Source of the DNA: an uncultured Clostridia bacterium
Lineage (GTDB): Bacteria; Bacillota; Clostridia; Christensenellales; UBA1242
Direction: 5' to 3'
DNA: 42,126 bases
Assembly: GCA_944351415.1 (NCBI GenBank)
Contig: CALVPQ010000013.1
Coordinates: forward strand, 1-42,126
Below are positions 7,734 through 17,951 of the stretch, one piece after another (within the stretch, counting starts at the first letter, position 1; each line of letters opens with the position of its first letter). The notes under the pieces were generated by a model, which was not told the origin of the DNA, searched no databases, and was given only the letters and a program-made list of their open reading frames with translations. Made by a program: the position numbers and the translations under genes.

Positions 7734-7763
7734 AAAGAAAACAAAAAAATGTTTTCTTTTTTT
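7732..7763 (+). terminator. Rho-independent terminator of the nucleoside hydrolase gene
   Basis: Stem AAAAAGAAAAC (7732-7742) / GTTTTCTTTTT (7751-7761) with 8-base loop and T run, overlapping the stop codon. A second hairpin, TTCACCTT / AAGGTGAA (7769-7776 / 7784-7791), lies between the two convergent genes. Confidence 0.85.
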
Positions 7764-7814
7764 ATTTATTCACCTTATAAATAAAGGTGAAAAATTATTT
7801 TTATAAATTAAAAA

Positions 7815-8888
7815 TTATATTTTTTTATTATTAAAAAAATTTTCATTAAATAAAACGTTTTTATCGTTAGGTTTTAATGCTTTTGCTATATTGTGAAAAT
7901 ATTTTGAAGTTACAATATCCCCTATTTTATAATAACATACACAAAGTTGAATTGCCGGCAAAAAACCATAGCAATCAATGTTTACAAAACCGCCACCTTG
8001 TGGGTTTGGTTCACTTTCTAGTGCTTTTTTATACCAATAGATTGCCACTTTAAAATTCCCTTGTTCTTCAAATACTTTCCCTAGTTCAAACAATATTTCG
8101 CCGTGAGGCACATCATAGACAAAAGAGCCTAAAAGTGCTGTAATTGCATTTTTTCTTTCCCCTTTAAGTTGATAACACTTTGAAAGATTTAAACAAGCTT
8201 CAATATTATTTTCTTTCCACCCTTTTCCGTCTGCTAAGAAAACTGAAAACTCATGAATTGCATCGTCTATTAAATTGTTAAAATATAACTCTCTTGCATA
8301 ATAAAATTGTTGCCTTGGTGAAAAAACTATACCATCTTTAAGCATCTTTCGATAGATGTTTAAATTTCTATCGGTGTAAGGTTTATTTTTTTTGTTATGA
8401 TATACCACTATCTCATTATTATAGACTATTTTACCTGCTGGAATAATAACTTCATGGACTGGGTCGCTCCAACGTAGCAATGGACTATTTTTTACAATTC
8501 TTTCTCTAAAAAATTCGAATAAGGGCTTATTGTTTTCATCAAAAGATGTGATATATTTGCAAAACATACAATCACAAGCTTCACCTTTTTCTTTCCATTC
8601 TTTTATTTTTTCAATTGTCTCTGTTGGCACAACATCATCTGCATCAAGCCATATTATATACTCACTTGAGGCTTTATCAAAGGAAAAATTTCTTGCCTTT
8701 GAAAAATCAAATTGCCATTTATAATCATATAGCTTTTCTGTGTATTCACCTGCCAGCTCCTTTGTTTTATCTGTTGAACCTGTGTCGACAATGATTATCT
8801 CATCTACGGCATCTTTAATAGATGATAAACACTTTTTTAAACAAGCCTCTTCATTTTTTACAATCATACATAAAGACAAACTTTTCAT
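7815..8888 (-). CDS. Family 2 glycosyltransferase with C-terminal TPR region
   Basis: The N-terminal ~200 residues are a GT-A fold: LSLCMIVKNEE (the donor-binding first strand), VDTGSTDKT (35-42), and the metal-binding D-x-D in WLDADD (80-85). RRP-type residues follow around LLRWSDPVHEVI. The C-terminal ~150 residues contain tetratricopeptide-like helices (AIHEFSVFL, ACLNLSKCYQLKGERKNAI, LFELGKVFEEQGNFKVAIYWYKKALE). This layout is typical of Firmicutes SunS-like/TPR glycosyltransferases that modify peptides or proteins. The gene diverges from the 2813-residue surface protein across 249 bases, making that protein a plausible but unproven acceptor. No clear Shine-Dalgarno precedes the ATG. It is cytosolic, with no membrane segment. 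Confidence 0.88.
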   Translation of the reverse strand: MKSLSLCMIVKNEEACLKKCLSSIKDAVDEIIIVDTGSTDKTKELAGEYTEKLYDYKWQFDFSKARNFSFDKASSEYIIWLDADDVVPTETIEKIKEWKEKGEACDCMFCKYITSFDENNKPLFEFFRERIVKNSPLLRWSDPVHEVIIPAGKIVYNNEIVVYHNKKNKPYTDRNLNIYRKMLKDGIVFSPRQQFYYARELYFNNLIDDAIHEFSVFLADGKGWKENNIEACLNLSKCYQLKGERKNAITALLGSFVYDVPHGEILFELGKVFEEQGNFKVAIYWYKKALESEPNPQGGGFVNIDCYGFLPAIQLCVCYYKIGDIVTSKYFHNIAKALKPNDKNVLFNENFFNNKKI

Positions 8889-9078
8889 ATATACTTTTTA
8901 TGAAAAATTATAAAAAATTGATAAAAAAAATTTAAAAATGGTATATTTTATAAAACTATTTAATAAAATATTTAGTTTGTGTTTTCAATTTTAATTAGGT
9001 TATTTTTCTTTATATTGCAAATAACTAAATAAATATATATTTATTTATATATTATCTTATATATTTCGTCAAAATATT

Positions 9079-9106
9079 TTGATTTTTTCTCAAGCTATGA
9101 TAAAAT
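9079..9106 (+). promoter_or_regulatory. Probable promoter of the giant surface protein gene
   Basis: TTGATT (9079-9084), 16-base spacer, TAAAAT (9101-9106). GAGGTG about 6 bases before the ATG at 9138 is the ribosome site. Confidence 0.5.
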
Positions 9107-9137
9107 CATAATATATAAATCTAATAAGAGGTGTAGT

Positions 9138-12100
9138 ATGTTTAAAATCAAAAGATTATTTAATTCTTTAATTCTATCATTTACTGTGATAGGGATTTTA
9201 TGTATTGGACTTTTGTTGCCCAAAAATGATAAACAAGTGAGTTTAGCTGAGCCACCTACATATCAACAAATTGTTAATAATAATCCAGAATATTTTATAG
9301 CTCTTCCTTCAGAAGATATGGCTGGCTCAGTTGGAGATACAATCTATCTTATGCAAGGTGGTGATGGCGGTAGCAGAGTTAGTGTGGCAATTGCTGCTTT
9401 TGATAAGATTGAAAATACAGCAAGTGCTACTGAAAATGTTAATGAATTAAACTATGCTTACATAACAGATTCAACTGCTAACACAGAAAATGATACTCAA
9501 GAGTATTATTACTTTACATTTACCAACAGTTTATCTTTATACTACAACCTTTCAAACTCTCAGGTTCAAGCAGGACAAGTTGGAACTAACCTGCTCTATG
9601 GACAAGATATAACAAATTATGCATCTTCAAATACTGATGATGGAGAAATGGCCTTTACTATTCCTGGACTTGGCATTACTCCACAAAAACTTGAAGTCAA
9701 TTTTACCCTTGATACAAATCTTGAAGAAGTTGGATTATCAGGTAATAGGATTACTTTAAATCAAGAAGGTATATATACTCTTGTTATAAATGTTAATTAT
9801 TTCTATACAAATAATGGTGGTCTTACCTTTACTCCTGGAACTCAAACTATATATTATTCCTTTATGGTTTTTAGTTCTAATACATATTTTAATAACACTA
9901 CGGGGCTTCCTAACATAACACCATCTTCAAATATACAACAAACATCTCTTACCTCTTCTGATACATTCTCAAGATATTATTATTATAATTATTCTTTTGC
10001 TGGTGATACTGTTATTTCTACAAACAGCCTTGCATCTTTCTCTTATGACCCAGATAAATATCAAATAACGGTTAGTTACACCGATATAAATCAAATTTCT
10101 TACACCGCAACTGTTGTTTATAATAACGGAATACTTTCTCAAGTTGATGAGAATGGCGTTGAAATTAACGAAGCTAACTATTTCGTTTTTCCATATATAA
10201 GTGACGGACAATGCAATCTTATATTCTTGGATATTGGATATTATGACTTATCTTTCCAATATCTTTACAAAGCAAATTTTGATGGCATTGAATCTGTTTT
10301 TGAACTTCCTTTTGCTGATAGTCTTGACACAACTACACTTCAAAATGAAAGCCAAAGACTTTACATCTATGGTTATCAAGCAGTTTATTCAGATTATGCA
10401 AATATCAATATAGACACCAACCAACCTGAAGAAGTTGAACTTAAAACATTCGACTTTGACCAACTTAGTTACTTTGCAAGTGCAGACATAACAAGTGCTG
10501 TGAATAACTATATCATTTCTAATCCTGGAAGTGTTGGCAGTGAAACAGATACAAATGTTGAAAATCCAGGAGCTCATGCAAGTGAAACTAGTCCTTCTAG
10601 TTATAGAGTTTTCAGCAATAATCAACTTAGGAATGCAGCTTTAACCTATCTTAATAATGGAAATCAAGCTGGGCTTATTGAACCAGTTTCAACAAATCAA
10701 ACTCCTATTAAGTTTTTAACAAACTCAACTAACTCTATAGATAATAGCTATATTTATAGCCTTTCTACAACTGAGATTGATGGGAAATTGCAATATGATA
10801 TTGTTAACACAGCAAATTTTGAAGGTTTTAATCAAAATGAACCTGGTTTATATCTTTATGTAATTCAATATCAATTTGAAAACTATATGTCTACATCAGG
10901 AACTTTGCAAAGTTCTTACTATCACTATCAAATATTCTTCTTTGAAATTACTAACACCACCCCTTCCGTTACAGTGCTTGATAGTGATTTTGACGAAGTT
11001 TATGCATCTGGATACACAAATAAAAGTGTTTACATTCTGAATGATACTGAAAATAATATATATGATGCTCAAGTAAGCATAACATTATCAGCTTATAATT
11101 ATGCTAATAATAGCTACTTCTTCCAAAATCAAGATATAACAAATCTTTCAAACTATGGTATTACTTATAGGCAATTTGAAGAAGCAACTGCAGAAACGGA
11201 AAATTATGAAGAATATAATGAAAATATTGCTGGTAAATATGGAATTTTGATTGAAAACACAAGCATTTATGCAAATGCCCAATTTACTATTCAAATTCTA
11301 TCTGCTAATTCCACAGTGCCAAGCAGTAGAACATTCACAATAGATACTAATGAAATTAGTGGTGTTACAGCAAGAAATGTTACCTACTCATCAAGCACAA
11401 CTTATAGAATAAATGACAGTATTTCTTCTTATAACACAAACAGACCTCTTATCTTTTCTTGGAATGAAAAAGCAAGTGGTGCTGCTACTTATGGCTATGT
11501 TAAATATATCCCTCTAAATGAAATTAATTACTATTCATCTCAAACCAATTCTGCAACAGTTTCCCAGTTGCTTGACTATTGGATTGCGCAGGGTTCGTTA
11601 CCAGTTTCTTATAAACTTGACCTAAACCAAGCTTCATCTTGGACTGAATATAGAAATTCTGCTTCCTTTAATTCCACAATTGATGTGACTTATGTTAAAT
11701 CAAATTCTGGGTTCTATATCCTTGAAATCTATGACCAAGCTGGAAACTCTACCTTTGAAATCTATATGCTTGATAATACCAGCCCTATCTTTGTTCTTAG
11801 AGTTTCTTATAATGATGAAACAAGACAGGTTATGACAAACTCACAAAGTATATCTGTTCCTGAAACTGGCACTAGAATGTGGGTTGAATGGTCTGATAGC
11901 AAGTCAATCTATATTGACAATATAGATTCTTACAGCTCTATTACCCCTTACACCTTTACTTTAGGATATAATGAGGCGAGTGCAAACCTAAACGAATTAT
12001 TATCAAACTTTTTCTCAAATTCTACTAATAGTGATATAAAACGTGTTACAAATATCAGTATATCTGCTATAACTTCTGGCTCAGAAGAAGGACAAATTAC

Positions 12101-15100
12101 AACAGGGATATCAAGTTATAATGGTAGTTATCTTGTTATTGATATTGATGATGTTAGTTATATACGTGAAATTACAAGCAATTATAATAGATATACAGGC
12201 ATCAATAATTATGAAATTGACTTTATTGATGATGATGGGCAGGCAAGAGAAGGAACATATCGAATCCTTATTAGAGATATGTCTAACACTTATGTTACTG
12301 GAAATGAACAAAATGATTTCTTAAATAACCCTAGTGCTATACTTACTTTCAATGTGACAAGTGATGACTCGAAGCTTTCTGTTTATCGTGGAAGTGGTGA
12401 AAATCAAACAATGCTTGATTGGGCTAGTTATGATTTAACTGGAAACCTTTACTATTATGAAGATGAGTATGGTGAAAATATTTATACTCACCTAACTGAA
12501 ATGCAAGGTGTTGACCTTACTCAAAGTGACCTTACATTTAGATTTGCTTACTACATTCCTGTTAATGCTGATGAGGAACTTACAATTTCATTTATTCCAC
12601 TTGCAGATAATGGCTCAACTCTTGGTTCAGTTGTATTACGCTACTACCCTTATGAAAAAACTTATCAGCTTATTGATGGTAAATATTATTATTACTATGA
12701 CATTTCTGATGAAGAACAACGAGTTGTTATTTATGAATATGACACAAGTGTTTCTTATCAGCCTGGTGAAATTTTAACATATACGGTTGCACTTGGAAGT
12801 GGCAATCTGCCTGGTGCTGGAAGATATATTATTGAAAGACAATATGTTGAAGGTAATGAAACAGACCAATATGACTACTTTAAACGAACTATTACCTTTG
12901 ATGTTGATGATTTTGGGCTTATTTCTGGACTTGAAGCTGTAAGCGGTGGTGGAAACTCTGCTCTTGAAAGTATCGTTGGTGGAGATATTATTCTTAGTAT
13001 GTATAGCAGTGAAGGAAATTCAAGTATTCAGGTTTCTTTCCCAAGTTATAGCGATGAAACAGGGCTAAACAATGGTTCATTCTATACAAAAGAATCTTTC
13101 TCTAGCGAAGACGAAATACCTACCTTCTCTGTTGAAGGAAATAAGCTTCCAATGACACTATATATTCCTAAGTATAAATTTACTTTAACAACAAGTTATG
13201 ATGAAACTTCAAATTCTTATAGTGTTAACTATAATAACAACCTTTCTTATTATGGAAATACCTATTATCAACTAGAAGAAGATAACTTGTGGCACGTATA
13301 CTCAGAGGGTATTGAGGTTACTGAACCTTTTGATTCCGAATCTGAGGCAAGTGATTATGTGAATAGCCTTGCATCTATTGCAGAATATGAAATATTTGCT
13401 AAAGTGGTTGCTGAAGTATTAGAAAATGGTAGAAATGTTACAAAATATTATTATTCTAATGGAACAACTACTGGCGGATTCCTTAACCTCTATGAAGGCA
13501 CTTCTAATGGAATTATTACAAATAGCACTCCTGTTGATTTCTTCTTTGAACAAGGTAGTTATGTTGTGACTATCTATCAATCTAATAACGACCCTCAAAG
13601 CACCTTCTATTCTTATTACAAATTTGGATTTGAAATAATTTCTCAACAGCCAACGTTTAGTATTGTTAATGCTGATGGATATGAATTATCATCAGTTTCA
13701 ACAAACACATACTATACAAATTCAAATTCACTTACAATTCAATGGGAAGTTCCAACAAGTGAATTTGAAGCAAGAATTAATGAAGATTTTTCTCACATTA
13801 CTATAAATGGTTCACAAGCCGTTACTCACTCTGAAATTACCGCGAATGGAAATACAAGATATTTCACAATAGATTGTTCAAATTTAATTGCTAGTGTTAA
13901 CTCCTCTCTTACAATTACTATGGAGTTCGAAGGTCATAGTGATAGTTATTATTCTCGAACAACAAAAACTATTTATTTTGATAGGTCTGCTCCACTTCAA
14001 AATTTACAAAACTTGATGACAAATACTGAGTATGCTACATCAAATATGTTTACTAGAAATTACCAAGAATTAAATATGAGAAGTTATCAAGATTATCAAG
14101 GGCAAGACGTTAATATTACCGCAGAAAATTATAACCAAATTCAAAATATGAGTTATTCTTTCTCTGCATCTACTGGATATTTCCAATACTATAGCTATAA
14201 TGTTACAACTGATTTCTTTAATACTACCCTTGTTGAAACTTTGAGAAATGCTCCTAATTTTAGATATGACACTCAATATATCTATTATGAAGAAGTTCCT
14301 TCTCTTGACTCTTATACTCAAGTTGATAGGAATTCATTCTCTGCTAACAACTATTACCAGCTCACAACTGATGGTGTTAATGATTTGGGTTGTGGCTATT
14401 ATGAAATTGTTGAAATGGATTATGCTGGAAATATGGTTGTTTATCTTGTTTACCTTATTGATTCATTCTTTGAAGATGATGAAAATGTTAATGAAAATGC
14501 TTTAACATATACAAATGCTCAACATTCAGAGGAAATCAATGTTCTCTCAGAAGATATTACAGATGGTTTTAATATTTACTCTAATAGTGGATTTGAACTT
14601 CAAAGTTTAAGTTATATGTCTGACCCTTGGAGTTTAGTTTATATTCAAATTTCAGGACAAAGCTTTATCCGTTATATGACTTCTCCTTGGCTTGAAGATG
14701 GTTACATCTACCGAATTACCGTTAATTCTACAGGCGTGAATTTTGAACAAGTTACTCTTGCTTCAATATTTGATAATGTTGAATCATCTTCAAATAAACA
14801 CACAATAACCTTTACTGATAGAATAAATGGTTCTTCTTATAATGCATATCTTTCTATTATGGACGCTACTATTACTACCCAAAAAGTGGAAGACCCTAAT
14901 AGAACGTCTGCTATCCTTAATATTTCAGTTCCAACTCAAGCACAATATGAAAGCACTACAACAAGTTTTGTGTTCCCAACACAAATTTCAATTTCTCAGT
15001 ATAATTCAACAACTGGCGAATATGATATGCTTATGCTTGCAAACCAAGCACCTTACGGAACTTGGACACCTACTGAAGAATTTGAAACTGCCCTTTCCTA

Positions 15101-17579
15101 TATTAGTTTTACAACAATTAATAACGGGTCAACACTTCAAATTGTTATTAGTTTAGGTGCTAATGCATCACAAAAAGTTCGCTTTGAAATACTTGATAAC
15201 TTTGGAAATGAAACAACTATTATTCAACTTGCTAATGAAGTTGCATACAATGAAATAAGCGGAGAATCAAACATTTATGAAATTACTGAGAGCAACGGTG
15301 ATATAACTTATCTCTCTGATGATACCATTAACTTCGCTTATAATACCCTGCTTTACACAATCAATATCTATAACTTAGATAATGTTGATATAACAGGCAA
15401 TCTTACTTATACAAATCTTGGAAACAACATTCATTCTTATCCTCTTTCACCTTCTAGAGCAAATATATATGATGATTATTACAGAATAGTTGTGACTGAT
15501 AGTGAAACAAATGAGGAAATTAGAACTCTTCACATAAGAATCTATAATCAACTTCCTTACCTTGCATATTCTACTAATGAAATTTATGATGGTGCAATTG
15601 TATTTGTTGATAAGAATCTTATACCTTTAGAAAGTGGTGATTTTGCAACAATACCTAACTACACAGTTACTTTTGATGGTGTGCCTTACACCGCTATTGC
15701 TCAGGCCGCAACTACCTACTCTCAAACTGTTAGATTACGTTTTAGAGATGGGCAAGCTTTGAATTATGAAGGTGCTAATTCATATCAAGATGGTTATGGT
15801 TACAGTGTTTATCTCTCATCAGATAATGGTAACACTTGGCTTAATATTAATGATGATTATTCTGCATCTAGTGGTTATACTATTTCTGGAACAGGTGAAT
15901 ATATTATCTTAATTAAATATGATTCCCAAACCCTATTCACTGATTTATGTAGAATTTTCACACTTTCAATTCTTGATTCTTCAACATCATACTACTACAT
16001 TACTGTTGATGGCATGCCTGTTGAACGTGGCAGTATGAAATATACTGATACTTATGGTTATGAATATGATGTTAACTATATTGTAAGTGTTGATTATGCT
16101 GATAGAAATAATAGATTACAAATCGTTTCTAACGAAGAACTTGGAGTTGAAATTAGTGTGCCAAGAGTTGAAACTACAGGAACTAATGTTTACGTTGAAA
16201 TATATCATTATGAATGTGATGAGTCGAGAGGTGATTTCACTATAATCTATATAAATGAAACGAATAATATTCTAACTCAATTTACTTATGAAACAACATC
16301 GGGAACGACTGAATCAATAAGGTCTAGCCCTTCTGTTGTTATCGTTGCAAATAATGAAACTGAAAGTTCGTTTGATAGACTTAAACTTAATTTCAATTCA
16401 TATTACGGAATTGAACAAAACATAATTAATGTTGAAGTTTTAAAATTCTTTAATGGTTCTTATACTACAATCACACCAACAATTTACTCAACCAATAATG
16501 ATATGTCTTATATCTATCTTGAAAAAGCAGGCTCCTATAGAGTTAGACTTTACGACTCATGCTCACCTGCTAACGTCCACCTGTTTGGTAATAGCACATA
16601 TATTGATATTGTTTTCTTAAATTCTGTTCCTTTCACAGTTACATATCTAGATACAATAAGCGGTGAAGAAGTGACTTCTGAAAGAGTTGATAATGCGGTT
16701 TACAACAGTGATGTTATACTCTCGCTTTACAACCTATCTTCTTACTATCAAGCCTCTGGATACCCTTCAATATCAGTTAGACTTAATGGAAATACCTATA
16801 CTGATTATACTGTGAACAATTATAATTACACATTTACACAACCAGGATATTATTCTATTGTATTCACATCAACTAGCACTACTGGTATTTCTATAAGACA
16901 AGATGAGTATAATTTCACTATCATAAATGAAAATGAATCAAGATATGCTTATGAATTTATACAATACAAAAACTATTATATTGAACGTGTTATCAAAGAT
17001 GGAATTGATATAACGCAAGACCTTATTGATATAGGAAATTATGACACAATAAGAATTAACGGAGTTACCTATCTTTCTGAACTTTTGATGAATTATTTAG
17101 ATGAAAAGACTGGTAGCGGAAGATACCAAATCACAGTTAATACAAATGATAGTGCTTATGCAAACACATCAAGCAGTAAATATACTTTTGAGTTCTGGCT
17201 TAATATGCAAAATCCTCCACTTAATATATCTCTTGATGAAGGTGAAAGCACAACAGGAACAATTACGATAACCTTTAATGTTCAAAACTTCTATAATGCG
17301 ATGGGTGACTGCTATATAAGAATTGGTTCTCAATATCACTATTTCACAGCAGATAGACTTGCAAATTATGGTGAAACCTATACCATTAATATTGAAAATA
17401 CAGGAACTTACTTTATACAAGTTTACACGATGTCTAATAACCTGCTATATTCATACAAGGTTATAAGGTCTGAACCACTTAATACCTTTGCAATTATTGC
17501 AATTATTATAGGTGTTATAGCTGTTGCTGCTGTTGTTGGAATTACTATTGCACTTAGAAAGAAACAAAAGGTTAAATAA
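9138..17579 (+). CDS. Giant (2813-residue) membrane-anchored surface protein with Ig-like motifs
   Basis: Residues 1-38 form a signal peptide (KIKR, a hydrophobic core, and a likely cut near VSLAE). The final ~30 residues are one membrane helix (about 2784-2806) ending in RKKQKVK, so the chain is exported and held by its C-terminus with nearly everything outside. There is no LPxTG sortase motif. The extracellular part is beta-rich, low in Cys, and rich in Tyr, Ser, Thr, Asn and acidic residues. Motifs typical of bacterial Ig-like modules recur: DQAGNS then DNTSP (~866-880), DYAGN (~1761), DNFGN (~2020), and D-R-S-A-P. Repeats are diverged at DNA level. It is a single-gene unit with promoter and very strong terminator. 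A role in adhesion or the surface layer is inferred from architecture only. Confidence 0.85.
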   Translation: MFKIKRLFNSLILSFTVIGILCIGLLLPKNDKQVSLAEPPTYQQIVNNNPEYFIALPSEDMAGSVGDTIYLMQGGDGGSRVSVAIAAFDKIENTASATENVNELNYAYITDSTANTENDTQEYYYFTFTNSLSLYYNLSNSQVQAGQVGTNLLYGQDITNYASSNTDDGEMAFTIPGLGITPQKLEVNFTLDTNLEEVGLSGNRITLNQEGIYTLVINVNYFYTNNGGLTFTPGTQTIYYSFMVFSSNTYFNNTTGLPNITPSSNIQQTSLTSSDTFSRYYYYNYSFAGDTVISTNSLASFSYDPDKYQITVSYTDINQISYTATVVYNNGILSQVDENGVEINEANYFVFPYISDGQCNLIFLDIGYYDLSFQYLYKANFDGIESVFELPFADSLDTTTLQNESQRLYIYGYQAVYSDYANINIDTNQPEEVELKTFDFDQLSYFASADITSAVNNYIISNPGSVGSETDTNVENPGAHASETSPSSYRVFSNNQLRNAALTYLNNGNQAGLIEPVSTNQTPIKFLTNSTNSIDNSYIYSLSTTEIDGKLQYDIVNTANFEGFNQNEPGLYLYVIQYQFENYMSTSGTLQSSYYHYQIFFFEITNTTPSVTVLDSDFDEVYASGYTNKSVYILNDTENNIYDAQVSITLSAYNYANNSYFFQNQDITNLSNYGITYRQFEEATAETENYEEYNENIAGKYGILIENTSIYANAQFTIQILSANSTVPSSRTFTIDTNEISGVTARNVTYSSSTTYRINDSISSYNTNRPLIFSWNEKASGAATYGYVKYIPLNEINYYSSQTNSATVSQLLDYWIAQGSLPVSYKLDLNQASSWTEYRNSASFNSTIDVTYVKSNSGFYILEIYDQAGNSTFEIYMLDNTSPIFVLRVSYNDETRQVMTNSQSISVPETGTRMWVEWSDSKSIYIDNIDSYSSITPYTFTLGYNEASANLNELLSNFFSNSTNSDIKRVTNISISAITSGSEEGQITTGISSYNGSYLVIDIDDVSYIREITSNYNRYTGINNYEIDFIDDDGQAREGTYRILIRDMSNTYVTGNEQNDFLNNPSAILTFNVTSDDSKLSVYRGSGENQTMLDWASYDLTGNLYYYEDEYGENIYTHLTEMQGVDLTQSDLTFRFAYYIPVNADEELTISFIPLADNGSTLGSVVLRYYPYEKTYQLIDGKYYYYYDISDEEQRVVIYEYDTSVSYQPGEILTYTVALGSGNLPGAGRYIIERQYVEGNETDQYDYFKRTITFDVDDFGLISGLEAVSGGGNSALESIVGGDIILSMYSSEGNSSIQVSFPSYSDETGLNNGSFYTKESFSSEDEIPTFSVEGNKLPMTLYIPKYKFTLTTSYDETSNSYSVNYNNNLSYYGNTYYQLEEDNLWHVYSEGIEVTEPFDSESEASDYVNSLASIAEYEIFAKVVAEVLENGRNVTKYYYSNGTTTGGFLNLYEGTSNGIITNSTPVDFFFEQGSYVVTIYQSNNDPQSTFYSYYKFGFEIISQQPTFSIVNADGYELSSVSTNTYYTNSNSLTIQWEVPTSEFEARINEDFSHITINGSQAVTHSEITANGNTRYFTIDCSNLIASVNSSLTITMEFEGHSDSYYSRTTKTIYFDRSAPLQNLQNLMTNTEYATSNMFTRNYQELNMRSYQDYQGQDVNITAENYNQIQNMSYSFSASTGYFQYYSYNVTTDFFNTTLVETLRNAPNFRYDTQYIYYEEVPSLDSYTQVDRNSFSANNYYQLTTDGVNDLGCGYYEIVEMDYAGNMVVYLVYLIDSFFEDDENVNENALTYTNAQHSEEINVLSEDITDGFNIYSNSGFELQSLSYMSDPWSLVYIQISGQSFIRYMTSPWLEDGYIYRITVNSTGVNFEQVTLASIFDNVESSSNKHTITFTDRINGSSYNAYLSIMDATITTQKVEDPNRTSAILNISVPTQAQYESTTTSFVFPTQISISQYNSTTGEYDMLMLANQAPYGTWTPTEEFETALSYISFTTINNGSTLQIVISLGANASQKVRFEILDNFGNETTIIQLANEVAYNEISGESNIYEITESNGDITYLSDDTINFAYNTLLYTINIYNLDNVDITGNLTYTNLGNNIHSYPLSPSRANIYDDYYRIVVTDSETNEEIRTLHIRIYNQLPYLAYSTNEIYDGAIVFVDKNLIPLESGDFATIPNYTVTFDGVPYTAIAQAATTYSQTVRLRFRDGQALNYEGANSYQDGYGYSVYLSSDNGNTWLNINDDYSASSGYTISGTGEYIILIKYDSQTLFTDLCRIFTLSILDSSTSYYYITVDGMPVERGSMKYTDTYGYEYDVNYIVSVDYADRNNRLQIVSNEELGVEISVPRVETTGTNVYVEIYHYECDESRGDFTIIYINETNNILTQFTYETTSGTTESIRSSPSVVIVANNETESSFDRLKLNFNSYYGIEQNIINVEVLKFFNGSYTTITPTIYSTNNDMSYIYLEKAGSYRVRLYDSCSPANVHLFGNSTYIDIVFLNSVPFTVTYLDTISGEEVTSERVDNAVYNSDVILSLYNLSSYYQASGYPSISVRLNGNTYTDYTVNNYNYTFTQPGYYSIVFTSTSTTGISIRQDEYNFTIINENESRYAYEFIQYKNYYIERVIKDGIDITQDLIDIGNYDTIRINGVTYLSELLMNYLDEKTGSGRYQITVNTNDSAYANTSSSKYTFEFWLNMQNPPLNISLDEGESTTGTITITFNVQNFYNAMGDCYIRIGSQYHYFTADRLANYGETYTINIENTGTYFIQVYTMSNNLLYSYKVIRSEPLNTFAIIAIIIGVIAVAAVVGITIALRKKQKVK

Positions 17580-17580
17580 C

Positions 17581-17621
17581 AACAAAAAAAACTTTACAAT
17601 TTTTGTAAAGTTTTTTTTGTT
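17581..17621 (+). terminator. Very long perfect terminator hairpin after the giant gene
   Basis: A 19-bp perfect stem (17581-17599 / 17603-17621) with a 3-base TTT loop, ACTTTACAA at its core and eight T on the descending arm. It starts two bases after the stop codon. Confidence 0.93.
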
Positions 17622-17626
17622 ATTAA

Positions 17627-17905
17627 ATTCTTTGACAATATTAAATTTATAATTATATTAAAAATTATTCTGCTAAGTTCTTTGACAATATTAAGTTAAA
17701 TTATATTAAAAAATAAGTTACTAAGTTTTTAGATAATATTAAATTTATATTTAAATTTAAAAATTATTCTGCTAGGTTCTTTAAAAATATTAAATTTATA
17801 TTTAAATTTAAAAATTATTCTGCTAGGTTCTTTAAAAATATTAAATTTATATTTAAATTTAAAAATTATTCTGCTAGGTTCTTTAAAAATATTAAGTTAT
17901 AACTA
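17627..17905. repeat. 51-bp tandem repeat array, about 5.5 units
   Basis: The anchor GTTCTTT recurs at 17677 (variant), 17776, 17827 and 17878, with a diverged first unit at 17627 and a third at 17725. Spacings are 50, 48, 51, 51 and 51. The three right-hand units are almost identical, while the two left-hand ones carry TTTGACAATATTAA where the others have TTTAAAAATATTAA. A constant part is AAATTATTCTGCTAGG. The array fills the space between two convergent terminators and has no ORF. There are no spacers, so it is not CRISPR. Confidence 0.9.
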
Positions 17906-17908
17906 TAT

Positions 17909-17943
17909 AAAAAAAGATAAGTTTATTTTAACTTATCTTTTTT
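17909..17943 (-). terminator. Terminator of the ribosomal/nusG block
   Basis: Stem AAAAAAGATAAGTT / AACTTATCTTTTTT with a 6-base loop, 9 bases beyond the rplA stop on the minus strand. The A and T runs on both sides would let it act in either direction. Confidence 0.88.
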
Positions 17944-17951
17944 GTTGTTTA

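Noticed and set aside
12111..15156. Several 60-110 codon ORFs on either strand inside the giant surface gene
   Set aside because: Out-of-frame shadows with no ribosome sites and unnatural compositions.
9138..17579. Sortase-anchored protein
   Set aside because: No LPxTG-like motif before the C-terminal membrane helix.
17632..17660. TTGACA...TATATT as a promoter inside the tandem repeat
   Set aside because: It would point into the antisense of rplA, is lost in later units, and such matches are frequent in A/T-only sequence.
17627..17905. Possible CRISPR array
   Set aside because: Units are directly adjacent with no variable spacers, are almost pure A/T, and there are no cas genes.
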